DNA of 64,000 nt, from the NCBI GenBank assembly GCA_947374225.1, contig CANCAY010000003.1, forward strand, positions 107,348 through 171,347, written 5' to 3'. The notes beneath the pieces were generated by a model. The model ran no database searches and had not been told where the DNA came from. It worked only from the letters and a program-made list of their open reading frames with translations. Both the position numbers and the translations under genes were made by a program. This document shows, one piece after another, positions 46,226 through 55,108 of this stretch (within the stretch, counting starts at the first letter, position 1; each line of letters begins with the position of its first letter). The DNA comes from Chitinophagaceae bacterium (GTDB lineage Bacteria; Bacteroidota; Bacteroidia; Chitinophagales; Chitinophagaceae).

Positions 46226-47047
46226 ATGCTTGAAACCATAAAGTCTTATTTTGAAACTATTCCTAGTTTACACAGGGCATTAATATTAGCTGGAGGCATT
46301 AGCTTTTTTTGGTTGGTAGAAACAGCTATTCCTTTGTTTAAATTTCAATATCAAAAAGGTAGACATGCGGCTTTAAATATATTTTTCACTTTTACTACCA
46401 TTGTTATCAATTTTGCTTTTGCCTTATTGATGGTTAAAACAAGTGATACCATGGTGCAACATGGATTGGGATTATTGCAATGGGCTAAATTACCATTAGT
46501 GTATGAGCTTATAATTGGATTATTGTTAATGGATTTTATAGGAGCCTATTTGGTACACATGATAGAGCATAAGGTAAAATTTTTATGGAAATTTCATATG
46601 GTACACCATGCAGACGTTTATGTAGATACTACTACAGCGAATCGACATCATCCAGGAGAGTCGGTAATAAGAGCCGTATTTGCAATACTAGCGGTGATTG
46701 TGCTAGGTGCACCAATGTGGTTGGTTTTATTATATCAAAGTGCAAGTGTGGTTTTATCTCAGTTTAACCACGCGAATATTTTTATTCCAAAATGGTTTGA
46801 TAAAACTGTTGGCTTAATTATAGTTTCACCCAATATGCACAGAGTACACCATCATGTTACCAGACCACAGACGGATAGTAACTATGGAAATATATTTTCA
46901 TTTTGGGATCGTTTCTTGGGAACGTATAACGACACCCCAATGGATCAAATTAAATATGGTTTAGACGTTTTGGATAATTCAAAACATGGTTCTGTGGGCT
47001 ATCAATTAAAAGTGCCCTTCAATAAAAATATAAAATCAGATTATTAA
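46226..47047 (+). CDS. Sterol desaturase/fatty acid hydroxylase superfamily protein
   Basis: The 273-aa integral membrane di-iron enzyme has about four helices. Histidine clusters are HMIEHKVKFLWKFHMVHH, ANRHHPGE, FNHANIF and MHRVHHHVTRPQTDSNYGNI (in parts). They follow the H-x(3-4)-H, H-x(2-3)-HH and H-x(2-3)-HH pattern. The substrate may be a fatty acyl chain or hopanoid/carotenoid; none is implied by the context. Confidence 0.9.
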   Translation: MLETIKSYFETIPSLHRALILAGGISFFWLVETAIPLFKFQYQKGRHAALNIFFTFTTIVINFAFALLMVKTSDTMVQHGLGLLQWAKLPLVYELIIGLLLMDFIGAYLVHMIEHKVKFLWKFHMVHHADVYVDTTTANRHHPGESVIRAVFAILAVIVLGAPMWLVLLYQSASVVLSQFNHANIFIPKWFDKTVGLIIVSPNMHRVHHHVTRPQTDSNYGNIFSFWDRFLGTYNDTPMDQIKYGLDVLDNSKHGSVGYQLKVPFNKNIKSDY

Positions 47048-47084
47048 CATTCACTTTTAAAAGTGGTTTAAGCAAAACAGATAG

Positions 47085-47804
47085 ATGACAAAAATTGGAG
47101 CTTTTATTCCCGCGAGGTATGCGGCAACGCGTTTCCCTGCAAAGTTGATGCAACAGCTAGGAGACAAGACCGTAATTAGACATACCTACGACAACACAAT
47201 GGCTACTGGACTATTTGATGAAGTGTATGTGGTAACAGACAGTGAAATTATTTTTAATGAAATAATAAGTCATGGTGGTAAAGCTATCATGAGTAAGCGT
47301 CCGCACGAAAGTGGAAGCGATCGTATAGCAGAAGCAGTGCTAGATTTAGATATTGATATAGTTGTGAACGTGCAAGGCGACGAGCCCTTTGTAAAAAAAG
47401 AACCTTTAGAAAAAGTGATTGATTGTTTTAAAGACAGTGCGGTTCAAGTAGCGTCTTTAATGCAAGTGCTCACGCATCAGCCAAGTATTGAGGACCCTAA
47501 TTATGTTAAAGTAGCAGTAGACAAGAATTGGAATGCGCTATTTTTTTCAAGGAGTGTAATACCTTATCCAAGAAGCTCAGAGACACCAATTACTTATTAT
47601 GAACATGTAGGTGTTTATGCTTTTAAGAAACAAGCGCTAATTGTTTTTACCAATTGGCCAATGTCTCCATTAGAAGCTGCAGAGAAAATAGAATGCTTAA
47701 GATATTTAGAAAACGGCATTAGTATAAGAATGGTGGTGACTAACTATATGGGAGTGGAAATTGATACGCCCGAAGATTTAATCAAGGCAGCTAAACTTTT
47801 ATAA
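47085..47804 (+). CDS. kdsB: KdsB-type CMP-Kdo (or 8-amino-Kdo) cytidylyltransferase
   Basis: The 239-aa product activates Kdo for lipopolysaccharide. Motifs are [41 protein letters not shown], and [11 protein letters not shown]. The clustered kdnB suggests the true substrate may be 8-amino-3,8-dideoxy-Kdo, as in Shewanella. It is followed by an MFS gene 11 bp later. Confidence 0.93.
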   Translation: MTKIGAFIPARYAATRFPAKLMQQLGDKTVIRHTYDNTMATGLFDEVYVVTDSEIIFNEIISHGGKAIMSKRPHESGSDRIAEAVLDLDIDIVVNVQGDEPFVKKEPLEKVIDCFKDSAVQVASLMQVLTHQPSIEDPNYVKVAVDKNWNALFFSRSVIPYPRSSETPITYYEHVGVYAFKKQALIVFTNWPMSPLEAAEKIECLRYLENGISIRMVVTNYMGVEIDTPEDLIKAAKLL

Positions 47805-47815
47805 AAAAATAAAAA

Positions 47816-49162
47816 ATGAACAAAGGAAAATTATTTCAATCCACGGTGGTAGCCGCATTGGCTGGTTTTATTTTTGGATTTGATATGGTCGTGATATCTG
47901 GTGCGGACAAGCCTATTCAAGAGCTTTGGCATACGACTCCATTATTTCATGGATTCTTTATTATGTCTATGGCTTTATGGGGTACCGTAATTGGATCTGT
48001 ATTTGCAGGTGCACCAACCGAAAAGTATGGTCGAAAAAAAGTATTAATATGGTTGGGTGTCATGTTTATTGCATCTGCAATTGGTTCGGCTTTAGCACAG
48101 GACCCTTATACTTTTTCATTTTTTAGATTAATTGGAGGTATTGCGATTGGAGTTTCTTCGGTTGCGGCGCCTACTTATATTTCTGAAATCTCTAATAAAA
48201 ACAATCGTGGCAAGTTGGTAGGCATGTATCAGTTCAATATTGTGTTTGGAATTTTGATTGCTTATTTGTCTAATTATTTCTTAGCTGGTTTTGGTGGAGC
48301 GAACGACTGGCGCTGGATGTTAGCCGTGTTATTGATTCCGTCTACTATCTATACTTTAATGACATTGGGTTTGCCAGAAAGTCCAAGATGGTTGTTGTCA
48401 ACTAAAAATGACGAAGCGGGTGCACGTAAAACATTGGCAGTGGTGGGTGTTGAAAATATTGACGAAACCATCCAAGAGATTAAGGTTTCTAACGAGCAGG
48501 AGAAGTCATTTGGCGTTGCCAAGTTATTTACCAAACATCACACTAAAATTATTTCCTTAGCATTTTTTGTAGCATTCTTCAATCAAGCATCTGGTATTAA
48601 TTTCCTTTTATATTATGCGCCAAGAATTTTAGAGGAAGCGGGATTTGCAAAAGATAATTCTTTATTAAGTTCTATTTCTTTAGGTCTAATGAATTTGATA
48701 TTCACATTTGTGGGACTATGGTTAATTGATCGTATTGGTAGAAAGACATTATTGATAATTGGTTGTTTTGGATATTTAATTAGTTTGTCCATGGTGGCCT
48801 ATGGCTTTATTAACCATAGTGCGCCGGAGTTTATGTTGACTTTCTTATTATTATTTATTGCAGCACATGCAATTGGACAAGGTGCGGTTATTTGGGTTTT
48901 AATTTCTGAAGTATTTCCAAATAATATTCGTGCAAAAGGTCAATCCTTTGGGGCAAGTATACACTGGGTTTTTGCAGCGCTTATTACTTTAGTTACTCCC
49001 GTATTTTTAGATAGCGAGCACGGAATTTTCAAAGATAACCCTTGGCCTATATTTGCTTTCTTTTGTGTAATGATGGCATTACAATTAGTATGGATTTTGT
49101 TAAAAGTGCCAGAAACAAAAGGCGTATCTTTGGAGGAATTACAAAAAAAATTAGTTCAATAA
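47816..49162 (+). CDS. MFS sugar porter (sugar:H+ symporter type)
   Basis: The 448-aa product has 12 hydrophobic helices. Sugar-porter signatures are FGFDMVVISGA, EKYGRKKVLIW, PESPRWLLS, QASGINFLLYYAPRILEEAG (catalytic-site helix 7), IDRIGRKTLLII and VPETKGVSLEEL. The substrate is probably a monosaccharide, but it cannot be named. The gene is sandwiched between kdsB and kdnB with gaps of 11 and 10 bp, so it is likely in the same operon. Confidence 0.9.
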   Translation: MNKGKLFQSTVVAALAGFIFGFDMVVISGADKPIQELWHTTPLFHGFFIMSMALWGTVIGSVFAGAPTEKYGRKKVLIWLGVMFIASAIGSALAQDPYTFSFFRLIGGIAIGVSSVAAPTYISEISNKNNRGKLVGMYQFNIVFGILIAYLSNYFLAGFGGANDWRWMLAVLLIPSTIYTLMTLGLPESPRWLLSTKNDEAGARKTLAVVGVENIDETIQEIKVSNEQEKSFGVAKLFTKHHTKIISLAFFVAFFNQASGINFLLYYAPRILEEAGFAKDNSLLSSISLGLMNLIFTFVGLWLIDRIGRKTLLIIGCFGYLISLSMVAYGFINHSAPEFMLTFLLLFIAAHAIGQGAVIWVLISEVFPNNIRAKGQSFGASIHWVFAALITLVTPVFLDSEHGIFKDNPWPIFAFFCVMMALQLVWILLKVPETKGVSLEELQKKLVQ

Positions 49163-49172
49163 AATTTTTATC

Positions 49173-50246
49173 ATGCAATTTAAGAATTTAAAACTTGTCG
49201 ACTATGTGGTATATGGTCGTGGTGCATTTAATCAGTTAGATGAAATATTGGCTCCTAGAAGAAAGGATAGTTTTCCAATGATATTCTTTCTAGATCATTT
49301 TTTTATTGGAAAGCCCTTGGCCTCTAGAATTCCATTAAGAGGAAAAGATAAAATTATATACGTAGACGTTACCTTCGAGCCCAAAACCAAGCAGGTAGAT
49401 GCATTAGCTGCAGAGTTAAAGGCGGAGTTCGGCGAAGTGAGTGGTATTATAGGTATTGGAGGAGGTTCCACTATGGATTTAGCAAAAGCAGTCTCTTTAA
49501 TGATGACCAATCCAGGTTCTTCTGCGGATTATCAGGGTTGGGATTTGGTAAAACTGCCTGGCGTTTTTAAAGTAGGTATTCCAACACTTAGTGGAACGGG
49601 TGCAGAAGTTAGCCGCACAACGGTATTAACGGGTCCAGTTCGTAAATTAGGTATGAACTCGGACTTTACTCCATTTAATCAAATTGTATTAGATCCAGAA
49701 TTAACCAAGAACGCTCCAACGAATCAACGTTTCTATACGGGTATGGATTGTTATATCCATTGTGTTGAAAGTTTAGACGGCACATTTATAAACGAGTTTA
49801 GCAGAAGCTATGGCGAGAAGGCAATGGACTTATGTCGTAAGGTATTTGTAGAAAAAGATAAATGGGATGAAGAAAGCGATGAACAATTAATGATGGCATC
49901 TTATGCAGGCGGAATGAGTATTGCCTATAGTCAAGTAGGTGTTGCGCACGCAGTGAGTTATGGATTAAGTTTTTTATTGGGTACAAAACATTGTATTGGA
50001 AACTGTATTGTTATGAATCACTTAGAAGAATTTTATCCAGCCGGTGTGAAAGAATTTAAATTCATGGTAGAGAAAAACAATATTGAAATTCCTACGGGGA
50101 TTTGTGCAAATTTAACAGAAGACCAATTTGACACCATGATGGACGTAACATTGGGCATGAAACCTTTATGGGAGAACGCGTTGGGCAAGGACTGGGAAAC
50201 TATCATGACCCGCGAGAAACTACGAGCACTCTATGGAAAGTTGTAA
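49173..50246 (+). CDS. kdnB: KdnB-like 3-deoxy-manno-octulosonate 8-oxidase (Fe-type alcohol dehydrogenase family)
   Basis: The 357-aa product is an iron-type alcohol dehydrogenase-family protein. From memory it closely resembles Shewanella KdnB: GIGGGSTMDLAKAVSLMMTN, YQGWDLVKLPGVFKVGIPT, LSGTGAEVSRTTVLTGPVRK, FYTGMDCYIHCVESLDGTF and SIAYSQVGVAHAVSYGLS. In Shewanella, KdnB oxidises Kdo C8 and KdnA transaminates it to form 8-amino-Kdo. The aminotransferase partner is not in this window. The kdsB cluster supports the role. Confidence 0.85.
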   Translation: MQFKNLKLVDYVVYGRGAFNQLDEILAPRRKDSFPMIFFLDHFFIGKPLASRIPLRGKDKIIYVDVTFEPKTKQVDALAAELKAEFGEVSGIIGIGGGSTMDLAKAVSLMMTNPGSSADYQGWDLVKLPGVFKVGIPTLSGTGAEVSRTTVLTGPVRKLGMNSDFTPFNQIVLDPELTKNAPTNQRFYTGMDCYIHCVESLDGTFINEFSRSYGEKAMDLCRKVFVEKDKWDEESDEQLMMASYAGGMSIAYSQVGVAHAVSYGLSFLLGTKHCIGNCIVMNHLEEFYPAGVKEFKFMVEKNNIEIPTGICANLTEDQFDTMMDVTLGMKPLWENALGKDWETIMTREKLRALYGKL

Positions 50247-50287
50247 GCTTTTCGAACTTCTTTCTTTTCGAAATAGATATTCAAAAT

Positions 50288-50320
50288 AAAAAAGCCTCGT
50301 AAAATTTACGAGGCTTTTTT
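50288..50320. terminator. Bidirectional terminator between kdnB and the NifU-like gene
   Basis: The perfect inverted repeat has arms AAAAAAGCCTCGTAAA and its complement around one base, giving U-runs in both directions. Confidence 0.9.
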
Positions 50321-50343
50321 TGTATTTCTAACCCATCCTTAAA

Positions 50344-50943
50344 CTATTCTGCTTCCGCCACTACTTCTTTTACTTCTGGAATCATACGCTTCATCATTCC
50401 TTCGATACCTGCTTTCAATGTAACCATTGAAGAAGGACATCCGCTACAAGAACCTTGTAACATCAAATTTACGATTCCGTCATTATAACTTTTAAATTGT
50501 ATTGCACCACCGTCCATTTCAACTGCGGGCTTTACATAATTTTCTAATAATTCTTTTACACGCTTTACTACATCATCATCGTCTGCATGTACCGTGTTAG
50601 TGGCTTCTTGTTTGATCTTGGCAACTTCTTCTTCGTTTACTACCATGCCACCGTTTTCTAAAAACTCTTTTAAGAAAGTTTTGATAGTAGGAATTACATC
50701 CTGCCAGTCTTCAGTTTCAGTACTCTTAGTCAAAGTGATAAAATTGCTCGCAATAAAAACACTCTTAATAAAAGGGAAACTGAATAATTCTTTAGCCAAA
50801 GGAGAAGGCGTTGCCAAGCTTTCGTCGGCAATGTCAATGCTTTTTCCTGGGTACAATAATTTGTTGGCAACAAATTTCATTGTTTCTGGATTCGGGGTCA
50901 TCTCGGTATAGATGCTCACAATTGTATTTCCTGTAGTAATCAT
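50344..50943 (-). CDS. NifU-like iron-sulfur cluster scaffold (Nfu)
   Basis: The 199-aa product has an Nfu N-terminal domain (TEMTPNPETMKFVANKLLYP) and a C-terminal NifU domain with the cluster CxxC as GSCSGCPSSMVTLKAGIE, preceded by VEMDGGAIQFKSYNDGIV. It delivers Fe-S clusters to target proteins. A TAATTTTG box at 50972-50979 lies about 29 nt upstream. Confidence 0.92.
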   Translation of the reverse strand: MITTGNTIVSIYTEMTPNPETMKFVANKLLYPGKSIDIADESLATPSPLAKELFSFPFIKSVFIASNFITLTKSTETEDWQDVIPTIKTFLKEFLENGGMVVNEEEVAKIKQEATNTVHADDDDVVKRVKELLENYVKPAVEMDGGAIQFKSYNDGIVNLMLQGSCSGCPSSMVTLKAGIEGMMKRMIPEVKEVVAEAE

Positions 50944-50971
50944 AAAATGTCTTTTAGTAGCTTATTGAGTA

Positions 50972-50979
50972 CAAAATTA
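50972..50979 (-). promoter_or_regulatory. -7 box for the NifU-like gene
   Basis: The minus strand reads TAATTTTG, matching TAnnTTTG, 29 nt before the ATG. Confidence 0.4.
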
Positions 50980-51071
50980 AACAAAATAGAAAGGCGCTAA
51001 GCTCCTTTTGGGGTTAGCGCCTGTTATTTTTCCGATATCGAAATATAGGAGGAAGGCTTTAAGGCCATTTA

Positions 51072-53426
51072 TTAAGGGACAATGCTCAGTTTAGCATAAT
51101 TAAGCATGATTTTCTTTTCTCCATTTAGGTCAAAAAGGATCTGTGCAATGGGGTTATGAGCCGAGCCTTCAATTTCTTTAATAATGCCAAAACCAAACTT
51201 TTGGTGTTCTACTTTCATGCCCGCCTCTAAGGCAGAAGGGTCTGCTGCTGTAAAGTTGGCCGACGGAATATGGTTTTTATTGACTGAAGTAGGCGGATTT
51301 ACTGGTAAATAGCTTGGTTTACTTGGAGTGGTGGACTTGGCTGCAGCCTGGGCAATTCCAGATTTAGGCTTTTGTTCTGCCCAACCCTTATTGTTTCCGC
51401 CATGCATCCTGTCATAGGTATTGCCCCAGCCCGAACTTTGGTTGCGGGCGCCACCACCAGCACTAGATTTATCAATCTTATCTTCTGGCATTTCTTCCAG
51501 AAAACGGCTAGGGTCATTTTGAACCAATTGGCCAAAGCGATATCTTGAATTGGCGTGACTTAACCATAAATGCTTTTTTGCTCTAGTTACCGCCACGTAA
51601 AATAATCTTCTCTCTTCTTCTAATTCCTCTCTTGTGTTTACACTCATTCCACTTGGGAAAAGAGACTCTTCTAAACCCACTACAAATACACAGGCAAACT
51701 CTAAACCTTTTGCAGCGTGCACCGTCATTAATTTTACAGAATCAAATTCATTCTTATCATTATCAGCGTCCGTGATTAAAGTAATTTGTTGCAAATAAGA
51801 GCCTAAACTTTTATCACCTACTTCTCCGTCGTCATTACTTGGACTCTCTGTCCACTCTTTAATGGAGTTTAATAATTCTTGAACGTTCTCATAACGCGCC
51901 AAACCTTCTGTAGACTTATCATTAAATAATTCTTTAACAATATTGGTATGTTTTCCAACTTGTGTAGCCACTTCGTAAGCATTATGCTTAGTCAATTGAT
52001 TTTGAAAATACTTAATCATGGTTACAAACTCTTCAATTGCAGTTAACGTACCGGCCTTAAATCCAAATCCTTTTGCTTTTTCAAGTACTTCAAAAAAAGT
52101 AATATTTTGTTCACTTGCAATTACTAAACATTTTTCAACAGTGGTTTTACCAATACCTCTTACGGGGTAATTAATAATTCTTTTAAGTCCTTCCTCGTCT
52201 TTTGTATTTGCAATAATTCTTAAATAAGCGATATAATCTTTTACTTCCTTTCTTTGATAGAAGCTAAGCCCACCATATATCTTATAAGGGATACCTGTTC
52301 GTCTCAAGCTTTCCTCGAAGGATCTACTTTGTGCATTGGTTCTGTATAAAATTGCAAAATCATTATTATAAAAATGGTTTCTTAATTTATATTCTTGAAT
52401 CGCGTCAGCAACAAATTTACCCTCGTCATTGTCCGTCATTGTGCGAACCTGCTTGATTTTTTCTCCCGCTTCATTGTCGGTCCATAAATCTTTTGCGATT
52501 TGTCCTTTATTATTTTTAATCACATGATTAGCCACTTCAATAATGGAAGAACTGCTTCGATAGTTTTGTTCCAGCTTCACCATTTTCACGTCATCATAGT
52601 CTTTTTCAAACTGTAAAATATTTTCAATGGTTGCTCCACGGAAACTATAAATACTTTGCGCGTCGTCACCTACCACGCAAATGTTTTCGTGAACGGCTGC
52701 TAATAATTTTGCTATTTGATACTGAACCGGATTTGTATCCTGATACTCGTCAATTAATAAATATTTAAACTTGTGTTGATACTTATGTAATACTTCTGGA
52801 AAGTCACGTAATAGCTCATGCATTTTGAATAATAAGTCATCAAAATCCATGGCACCGTTTTTAAAACAACGTGCAGCATAGCTAGCATAAATATTTCCAA
52901 TGGCAGGTCGATTCGCTCTTGCGTCTTCTTGCTGAATTGTAGAATTAATTGAATATTCCGCAGGACCCACTAGCGCGTTTTTAGCAGAAGAGATTCTGTT
53001 GTGCACTACATTCGGCTTATAATGCTTGTCGTCCAAGCCCATTTCGTTAATAACGGCCTTTAAAACAGATCTAGAATCGTCCGTGTCATAAATAGTAAAG
53101 CTTTGTGGGTAGCCAAGCTTGTCGGCCTCGCTTCTTAAAATACGTGCAAATACACTGTGGAAGGTACCAATGTATAAGTTACGGGCTTCGGTATTGCCAA
53201 GCGTTCTTTCGATACGCTCTTTCATTTCCTTAGCTGCTTTATTGGTAAAAGTAAGCGCCAATATATTAAAGGAATCTACACCGCTATGAATCAAGTGTGC
53301 AATTCGACTGGTAAGTACTTTGGTTTTTCCGCTGCCTGCTCCGGCAATAATCATCAAAGGGCCCTTAATGTGTAATACGGCTTCTTTCTGCCTTTCATTT
53401 AATCCGTCCAAATAGGTTTGCTGCAT
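51072..53426 (-). CDS. uvrD: UvrD/PcrA-type DNA helicase
   Basis: The product is 784 aa from ATG 53426 (MQQTYLDGLNERQKEAVLHI); the frame runs on to 53477, but a promoter box and a terminator occupy that stretch. Helicase motifs are GPLMIIAGAGSGKTKVL, LALTFTNKAAKEMKERI, YLLIDEYQDTNPVQY, VVGDDAQSIYSFRGA, MTVHAAKGLEFACVFVVG and FYVAVTRAKKHLWL. The C-terminal tail (KVEHQKFGFGIIKEIEG) resembles the PcrA RNAP-interacting domain. It works in nucleotide excision and mismatch repair. Confidence 0.95.
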   Translation of the reverse strand: MQQTYLDGLNERQKEAVLHIKGPLMIIAGAGSGKTKVLTSRIAHLIHSGVDSFNILALTFTNKAAKEMKERIERTLGNTEARNLYIGTFHSVFARILRSEADKLGYPQSFTIYDTDDSRSVLKAVINEMGLDDKHYKPNVVHNRISSAKNALVGPAEYSINSTIQQEDARANRPAIGNIYASYAARCFKNGAMDFDDLLFKMHELLRDFPEVLHKYQHKFKYLLIDEYQDTNPVQYQIAKLLAAVHENICVVGDDAQSIYSFRGATIENILQFEKDYDDVKMVKLEQNYRSSSSIIEVANHVIKNNKGQIAKDLWTDNEAGEKIKQVRTMTDNDEGKFVADAIQEYKLRNHFYNNDFAILYRTNAQSRSFEESLRRTGIPYKIYGGLSFYQRKEVKDYIAYLRIIANTKDEEGLKRIINYPVRGIGKTTVEKCLVIASEQNITFFEVLEKAKGFGFKAGTLTAIEEFVTMIKYFQNQLTKHNAYEVATQVGKHTNIVKELFNDKSTEGLARYENVQELLNSIKEWTESPSNDDGEVGDKSLGSYLQQITLITDADNDKNEFDSVKLMTVHAAKGLEFACVFVVGLEESLFPSGMSVNTREELEEERRLFYVAVTRAKKHLWLSHANSRYRFGQLVQNDPSRFLEEMPEDKIDKSSAGGGARNQSSGWGNTYDRMHGGNNKGWAEQKPKSGIAQAAAKSTTPSKPSYLPVNPPTSVNKNHIPSANFTAADPSALEAGMKVEHQKFGFGIIKEIEGSAHNPIAQILFDLNGEKKIMLNYAKLSIVP

Positions 53427-53430
53427 TATG

Positions 53431-53438
53431 CAAAGATA
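53431..53438 (-). promoter_or_regulatory. Bacteroidota -7 box for uvrD
   Basis: The minus strand reads TATCTTTG, ending 4 nt before the ATG at 53426, so the transcript would be leaderless. Confidence 0.5.
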
Positions 53439-53477
53439 CGACCTGTTCAAGTATTTTAGTGGGATGGTGGAAAACAA

Positions 53478-53504
53478 AAAGCCCGATCAATTTGATCGGG
53501 CTTT
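53478..53504 (-). terminator. Terminator of the OmpA-family gene
   Basis: AAAGCCCGATCAA pairs perfectly with TTGATCGGGCTTT. A T-rich run follows on the minus strand, 20 bp after the ompA-like stop. Confidence 0.88.
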
Positions 53505-53523
53505 AAAAAAAATTAGTGAGAAA

Positions 53524-54414
53524 CTATTTCTTCTCTAATAATTTAAAGAATTGATCTAATTGAGGTAAGATCACGATTCTTGTTCTGCGATTCTTAGCTC
53601 TGTTAGTTGCATTGTTATTGTCAGCAACAGGAGAATATTCTCCTCTTCCTGCAGCAGTCATACGCTTAGGATCTAAACCATATTTTTCTTGTAAAATTCT
53701 AACAATAGTAGTTGCACGTTTAACGCTCAAGTCCCAGTTGTCTTCTAATACAGTATCGTTTCCAATTAATTGCTTAGAGTCTGTATGACCTTCTACCATG
53801 AATTCAATATTTGGTTGAGCAGCTAAAACTTTAGCAACTTTACCTAATACCACATTTGCTTTGTCTGTGATATTAAAGCTTCCACTTTTAAATAATAATT
53901 TATCAGAGATATCAACAAATACAACTCCTTTCTCAACTTTGATATTGATATCCTCGTCGTTTAAGTCTCCGATAGCACCTTTCAAATTCATTACCAACGC
54001 CATGTTGATAGAATCTTTACGTGCCATAGAACCTTGTAAGTCTTGAATATATAAATCTTTAGCACCAATATTATCTAAAGATTTTTTAATGCTTTCTGCT
54101 TGAGCTCCAGTTACTACGGACAAGTCTTTTAATTGACTTAATACCGTTGTATTGTTAGTTCTTAAAAAATCGATTTGTTTGTTTAAATCATCAATAGTTG
54201 ATTGTAATGATTTGTTTTTGTCGCTGTTCTTTTCAGCTTCTGATTTGTTTTTTGCTAATGCATCTTGCGCGTCACGTAATTTACTTTGAAGGTCAGCGTA
54301 TGCACCATTTAATTGGCTATACTTTGCTTCTGCTTCTTGTAATTTCTTAGGACTTACACAAGAATAGGCACCTATACTTACTATTGCAAGCACTAAAAAA
54401 ATTTTACTTTTCAT
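53524..54414 (-). CDS. OmpA-family peptidoglycan-binding lipoprotein
   Basis: The 296-aa product has a lipoprotein-like signal (MKSKIFLVLAIVSIGAYSC, lipobox AYSC, with the Cys at residue 19). A coiled-coil region covers about 25-110 (ADLQSKLRDAQDALAKNKSEAEKN, in parts). The OmpA C-terminal domain at about 165-290 has FMVEGHTDSKQ, NWDLSVKRATTIVRIL, MTAAGRGEYSPVADN and RAKNRRTRIVI, and binds peptidoglycan. It likely tethers the outer membrane to the wall. It has a strong promoter. Confidence 0.9.
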   Translation of the reverse strand: MKSKIFLVLAIVSIGAYSCVSPKKLQEAEAKYSQLNGAYADLQSKLRDAQDALAKNKSEAEKNSDKNKSLQSTIDDLNKQIDFLRTNNTTVLSQLKDLSVVTGAQAESIKKSLDNIGAKDLYIQDLQGSMARKDSINMALVMNLKGAIGDLNDEDINIKVEKGVVFVDISDKLLFKSGSFNITDKANVVLGKVAKVLAAQPNIEFMVEGHTDSKQLIGNDTVLEDNWDLSVKRATTIVRILQEKYGLDPKRMTAAGRGEYSPVADNNNATNRAKNRRTRIVILPQLDQFFKLLEKK

Positions 54415-54461
54415 ACTAATCTGTTTTTATTTAAATGAATAAATGTAGCCCAAGGCTTAAA

Positions 54462-54491
54462 CAAAAATAAGCATATAGTTTGGACCTCAAA
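54462..54491 (-). promoter_or_regulatory. Promoter of the OmpA-family gene
   Basis: TTTG, an 18-nt spacer and TATTTTTG on the minus strand match the -33/-7 Bacteroidota consensus. The -7 box lies 47 nt before the ATG. This is the clearest promoter in the window. Confidence 0.65.
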
Positions 54492-54534
54492 AAATTTTTC
54501 TATGGGCTTGGGCAGCTTTAACGTTCTGTTTGAA

Positions 54535-55098
54535 TTAGCGAGTTATGTCCTTTGAAATTCCAAATTCAGGAATATGGCCTTTATAAGCACTAAAAAACTC
54601 AATAATTTTAAACATATCTGCAGTTTGATCATTAGATGGCTCAAAAGGTGCTGTAAAAACCACTTTTCTATTTGCAAAGTCAAGTGCAATCATGACAATT
54701 GGTACTTGGGCGTTTTTAGCGATATGGTAAAAGCCGGTTTTAAGCTTCGTGACTTTTTTTCTGGTTCCCTCGGGAGAAAGGGCAATATGAAAGGACTCCC
54801 TTTCATTAAATAAAGCTACCACCTGGTCCACTAAGTTGTTATTTTTAGAACGGTCCACGGGACGTCCGCCAAGTGATTTAAGGATCCAGCCAAATGGAGG
54901 AATAAATAATTCCTTCTTTCCTAGAAACTGTATAAACTCCAAATGCAGCTTTTTTCTAAAAGCCAGTCCTAAAAAGAAATCAATATTATGGGTATGAGGT
55001 GCTACTATTACAACCGATTTTTTCAAATGATAAGGAAAAGCGCCTTCCACTTTCCAGCCACGAACAGTAAAAAACCACCAAACAAGTAGTTGTTTCAT
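54535..55098 (-). CDS. 1-acyl-glycerol-3-phosphate acyltransferase family protein
   Basis: The 187-aa product has the acyltransferase motifs VIVAPHTHNIDFFLG (H-x4-D), RPVDRSKNNN and ALSPEGTRKKV (E-G-T-R), and a hydrophobic N-terminus (LLVWWFFTVRGW). It likely uses acyl-ACP or acyl-CoA for phospholipid acylation. It is 10 bp downstream of mnmH and on the same strand. Confidence 0.9.
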   Translation of the reverse strand: MKQLLVWWFFTVRGWKVEGAFPYHLKKSVVIVAPHTHNIDFFLGLAFRKKLHLEFIQFLGKKELFIPPFGWILKSLGGRPVDRSKNNNLVDQVVALFNERESFHIALSPEGTRKKVTKLKTGFYHIAKNAQVPIVMIALDFANRKVVFTAPFEPSNDQTADMFKIIEFFSAYKGHIPEFGISKDITR

Positions 55099-55108
55099 AT
55101 TGTAATTT

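Noticed and set aside
47051..47064. Palindrome CACTTTTAAAAGTG after the sterol desaturase gene
   Set aside because: It has no loop and no following T-run; it may be a weak terminator but I cannot support it.
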